Below, piece by piece: positions 62,839-64,000 of a stretch of DNA of 64,000 nucleotides (positions are counted from its first letter, which is position 1; each line of letters opens with the position of its first letter). Source of the DNA: Purshia tridentata. Taxonomy: Eukaryota; Streptophyta; Magnoliopsida; Rosales; Rosaceae. The position numbers and the translations under genes were made by a program. The DNA is taken from the NCBI GenBank assembly GCA_003254885.1, contig QANT01004702.1, positions 1 through 64,000 of the forward strand, written 5' to 3'. Under the pieces are notes generated by a model. That model worked only from the letters and a program-made list of their open reading frames with translations. It made no database searches and was not told the DNA's origin.

Positions 62839-63726
62839 TGCTTAGCATACATTCTCGTGCCTGAGATTCCGCTCTACAGTGCTATACTCTATGGGAGAGA
62901 GAAATGCACAAATATGAGAGAAAGAAAGAGTATAATATGAATATTGAAAAAAAAAAAGTATAACTGAAATATTAAAAAAAAGAGGGAGTCAAATATAACT
63001 GAATATAAGTTAACTAGAGAATTTTGAAAGAGGTTAAGTTTATAATAGGGAGTTTTGAGAGAAGTTATTTAAAGGTGGAAGTTTTGAGAGAATCTAATTT
63101 TAAATTGGAAGTTAGTAAATAGTTACATAAAAAAAATAAAAGAAAAAAACTATATCAGATTCATACCTCATTTTTATTCTTTTTATTGTAAATTAGCTAG
63201 AAGCCCAAATGATGAAATTTCTTTTATTTTCTTATAAATAGGTGTTTAGGAGTATCAGTAATGCGAAAATAACGTGTAATATTGTCAAAAATATTTTTGT
63301 AAAAAAACTACATCATAATTTTTATTCTTTTTTATAGTAAATTAGCATGGGATCCATATAGCAGGTAAAGGTTATTCTTGGGCCCATTGCTTAAATAAAT
63401 ATTTTTCTCATGTTGATATGCCGTTCAAACTACGAAATGTTAAATTTTATTCTCTTCCTAATCGATGAATTGATACGGCTTAGTATTTGTCTAAGATTTA
63501 TATTTTTGTAATCGTTAAAATCAGACGAGCTTTTTCTGTTCTTGACTTTGAGGATTAGGCTCTTTTGCGTTAGTAGAAATGTAGAGTCCTTTTTCAACGA
63601 TCATCTTTTTGTTCTTGTAGATTACACAGGCACATACGTCTTCACCAAACTTCTTCCTTGATTAAAAACCCAATCAAGTATTCTCAACCCAATTGGAGAA
63701 TTGGTTCTCATTCTCTGTAGACAACA

Positions 63727-64000
63727 ATGGCAGTGAAGGACACGTTCTACATATCGCACGGATCGCCGACGATGATCATCGACGAGTCCCTTCCCGCCCG
63801 AAATTTCCTTAAATCATGGAAAGAAAAGGTGTTCCCTCAAAAACCCAGTTCCATTCTCATCATCTCCGGCCACTGGGAGACAACCATCCCCACCGTCAAC
63901 TCCATTTCCGGCCCAAACGACACCATCCACGACTTCTACGGCTTGCCCGAGCCCATGTACAAGCTCAAGTACCCAGCTCCCGGGGCGCCCCAATTGGCAA
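63727..64000 (+). CDS. LigB/DODA-type extradiol dioxygenase, 5' part
   Basis: An open frame starting [14 protein letters not shown] runs off the right edge after 91 codons. The SHGSP motif (His11) and SGHWET (His49) are the first two metal-ligand histidines of the class III extradiol dioxygenase (LigB) family, which includes plant 4,5-DOPA dioxygenase (DODA). [17 protein letters not shown] is the typical next block. DODA in betalain plants opens the ring of L-DOPA; in other plants LigB-like proteins are widespread and their substrate is mostly unknown, so no specific activity is claimed. The ATG at 63727 is the first in frame and matches the family start. The third ligand lies beyond the window. 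Confidence 0.93.
   Translation, partial: MAVKDTFYISHGSPTMIIDESLPARNFLKSWKEKVFPQKPSSILIISGHWETTIPTVNSISGPNDTIHDFYGLPEPMYKLKYPAPGAPQLA

Overview
The window looks like nuclear DNA of a eudicot plant. It is AT-rich, genes are split by short GT-AG introns, and the gaps are full of small DNA transposons, LTR fossils and two-copy tandem repeats. The proteins are typical of a woody dicot. Rosaceae (Prunus-like) is my impression from overall style and is not proven. Single N bases at 24730, 50383 and 58210 show a draft assembly.

Eight protein genes can be read. On the minus strand: an ER/secretory-type DUF7794 membrane protein (1769-6098, 11 exons), a nuclear-encoded mitochondrial ribosomal protein S19 (7407-8272, 3 coding exons), a small acidic protein of unknown function (37955-38392), and a complete CESA6-type cellulose synthase (42485-49422, 14 exons, 1096 aa). 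On the plus strand: a CAPER/RBM39-type splicing factor (15690-23390, 13 exons, 588 aa), an Alba-RGG RNA-binding protein (27487-31730, 8 exons, 247 aa), an organellar-type protein-only RNase P (58843-61872, 6 exons, 563 aa), and the first 91 codons of a LigB/DODA-type extradiol dioxygenase that runs off the right edge (63727-64000). Exon boundaries were derived by hand from splice sites and checked for reading-frame continuity; every model closes in frame. An orphan mitochondrial-carrier exon lies just upstream of the RNase P gene.

The genes do not form a pathway, as expected for a plant chromosome. Three act in RNA biology (splicing, RNA binding, tRNA 5' maturation) and one in mitochondrial translation, but their closeness is probably coincidence.

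Gene-poor stretches hold three hAT-like elements sharing a GTGGGCA terminus, a palindromic Mutator-like MITE with a 9-bp target duplication, related palindromic MITEs, a PIF/Harbinger remnant, a probable Helitron end, two LTR-like fossils and a Ty1/copia RNase H fossil. The most notable observations are the 384-bp tandem duplication of the terminal coding exon of the DUF7794 gene, a GC-AG intron in the cellulose synthase gene, the modular presequence of S19, and a window-wide habit of exactly two-copy tandem duplications. I did not find a convincing undescribed biological system; this is mostly an ordinary plant gene neighbourhood. No tRNA, rRNA or CRISPR was seen.
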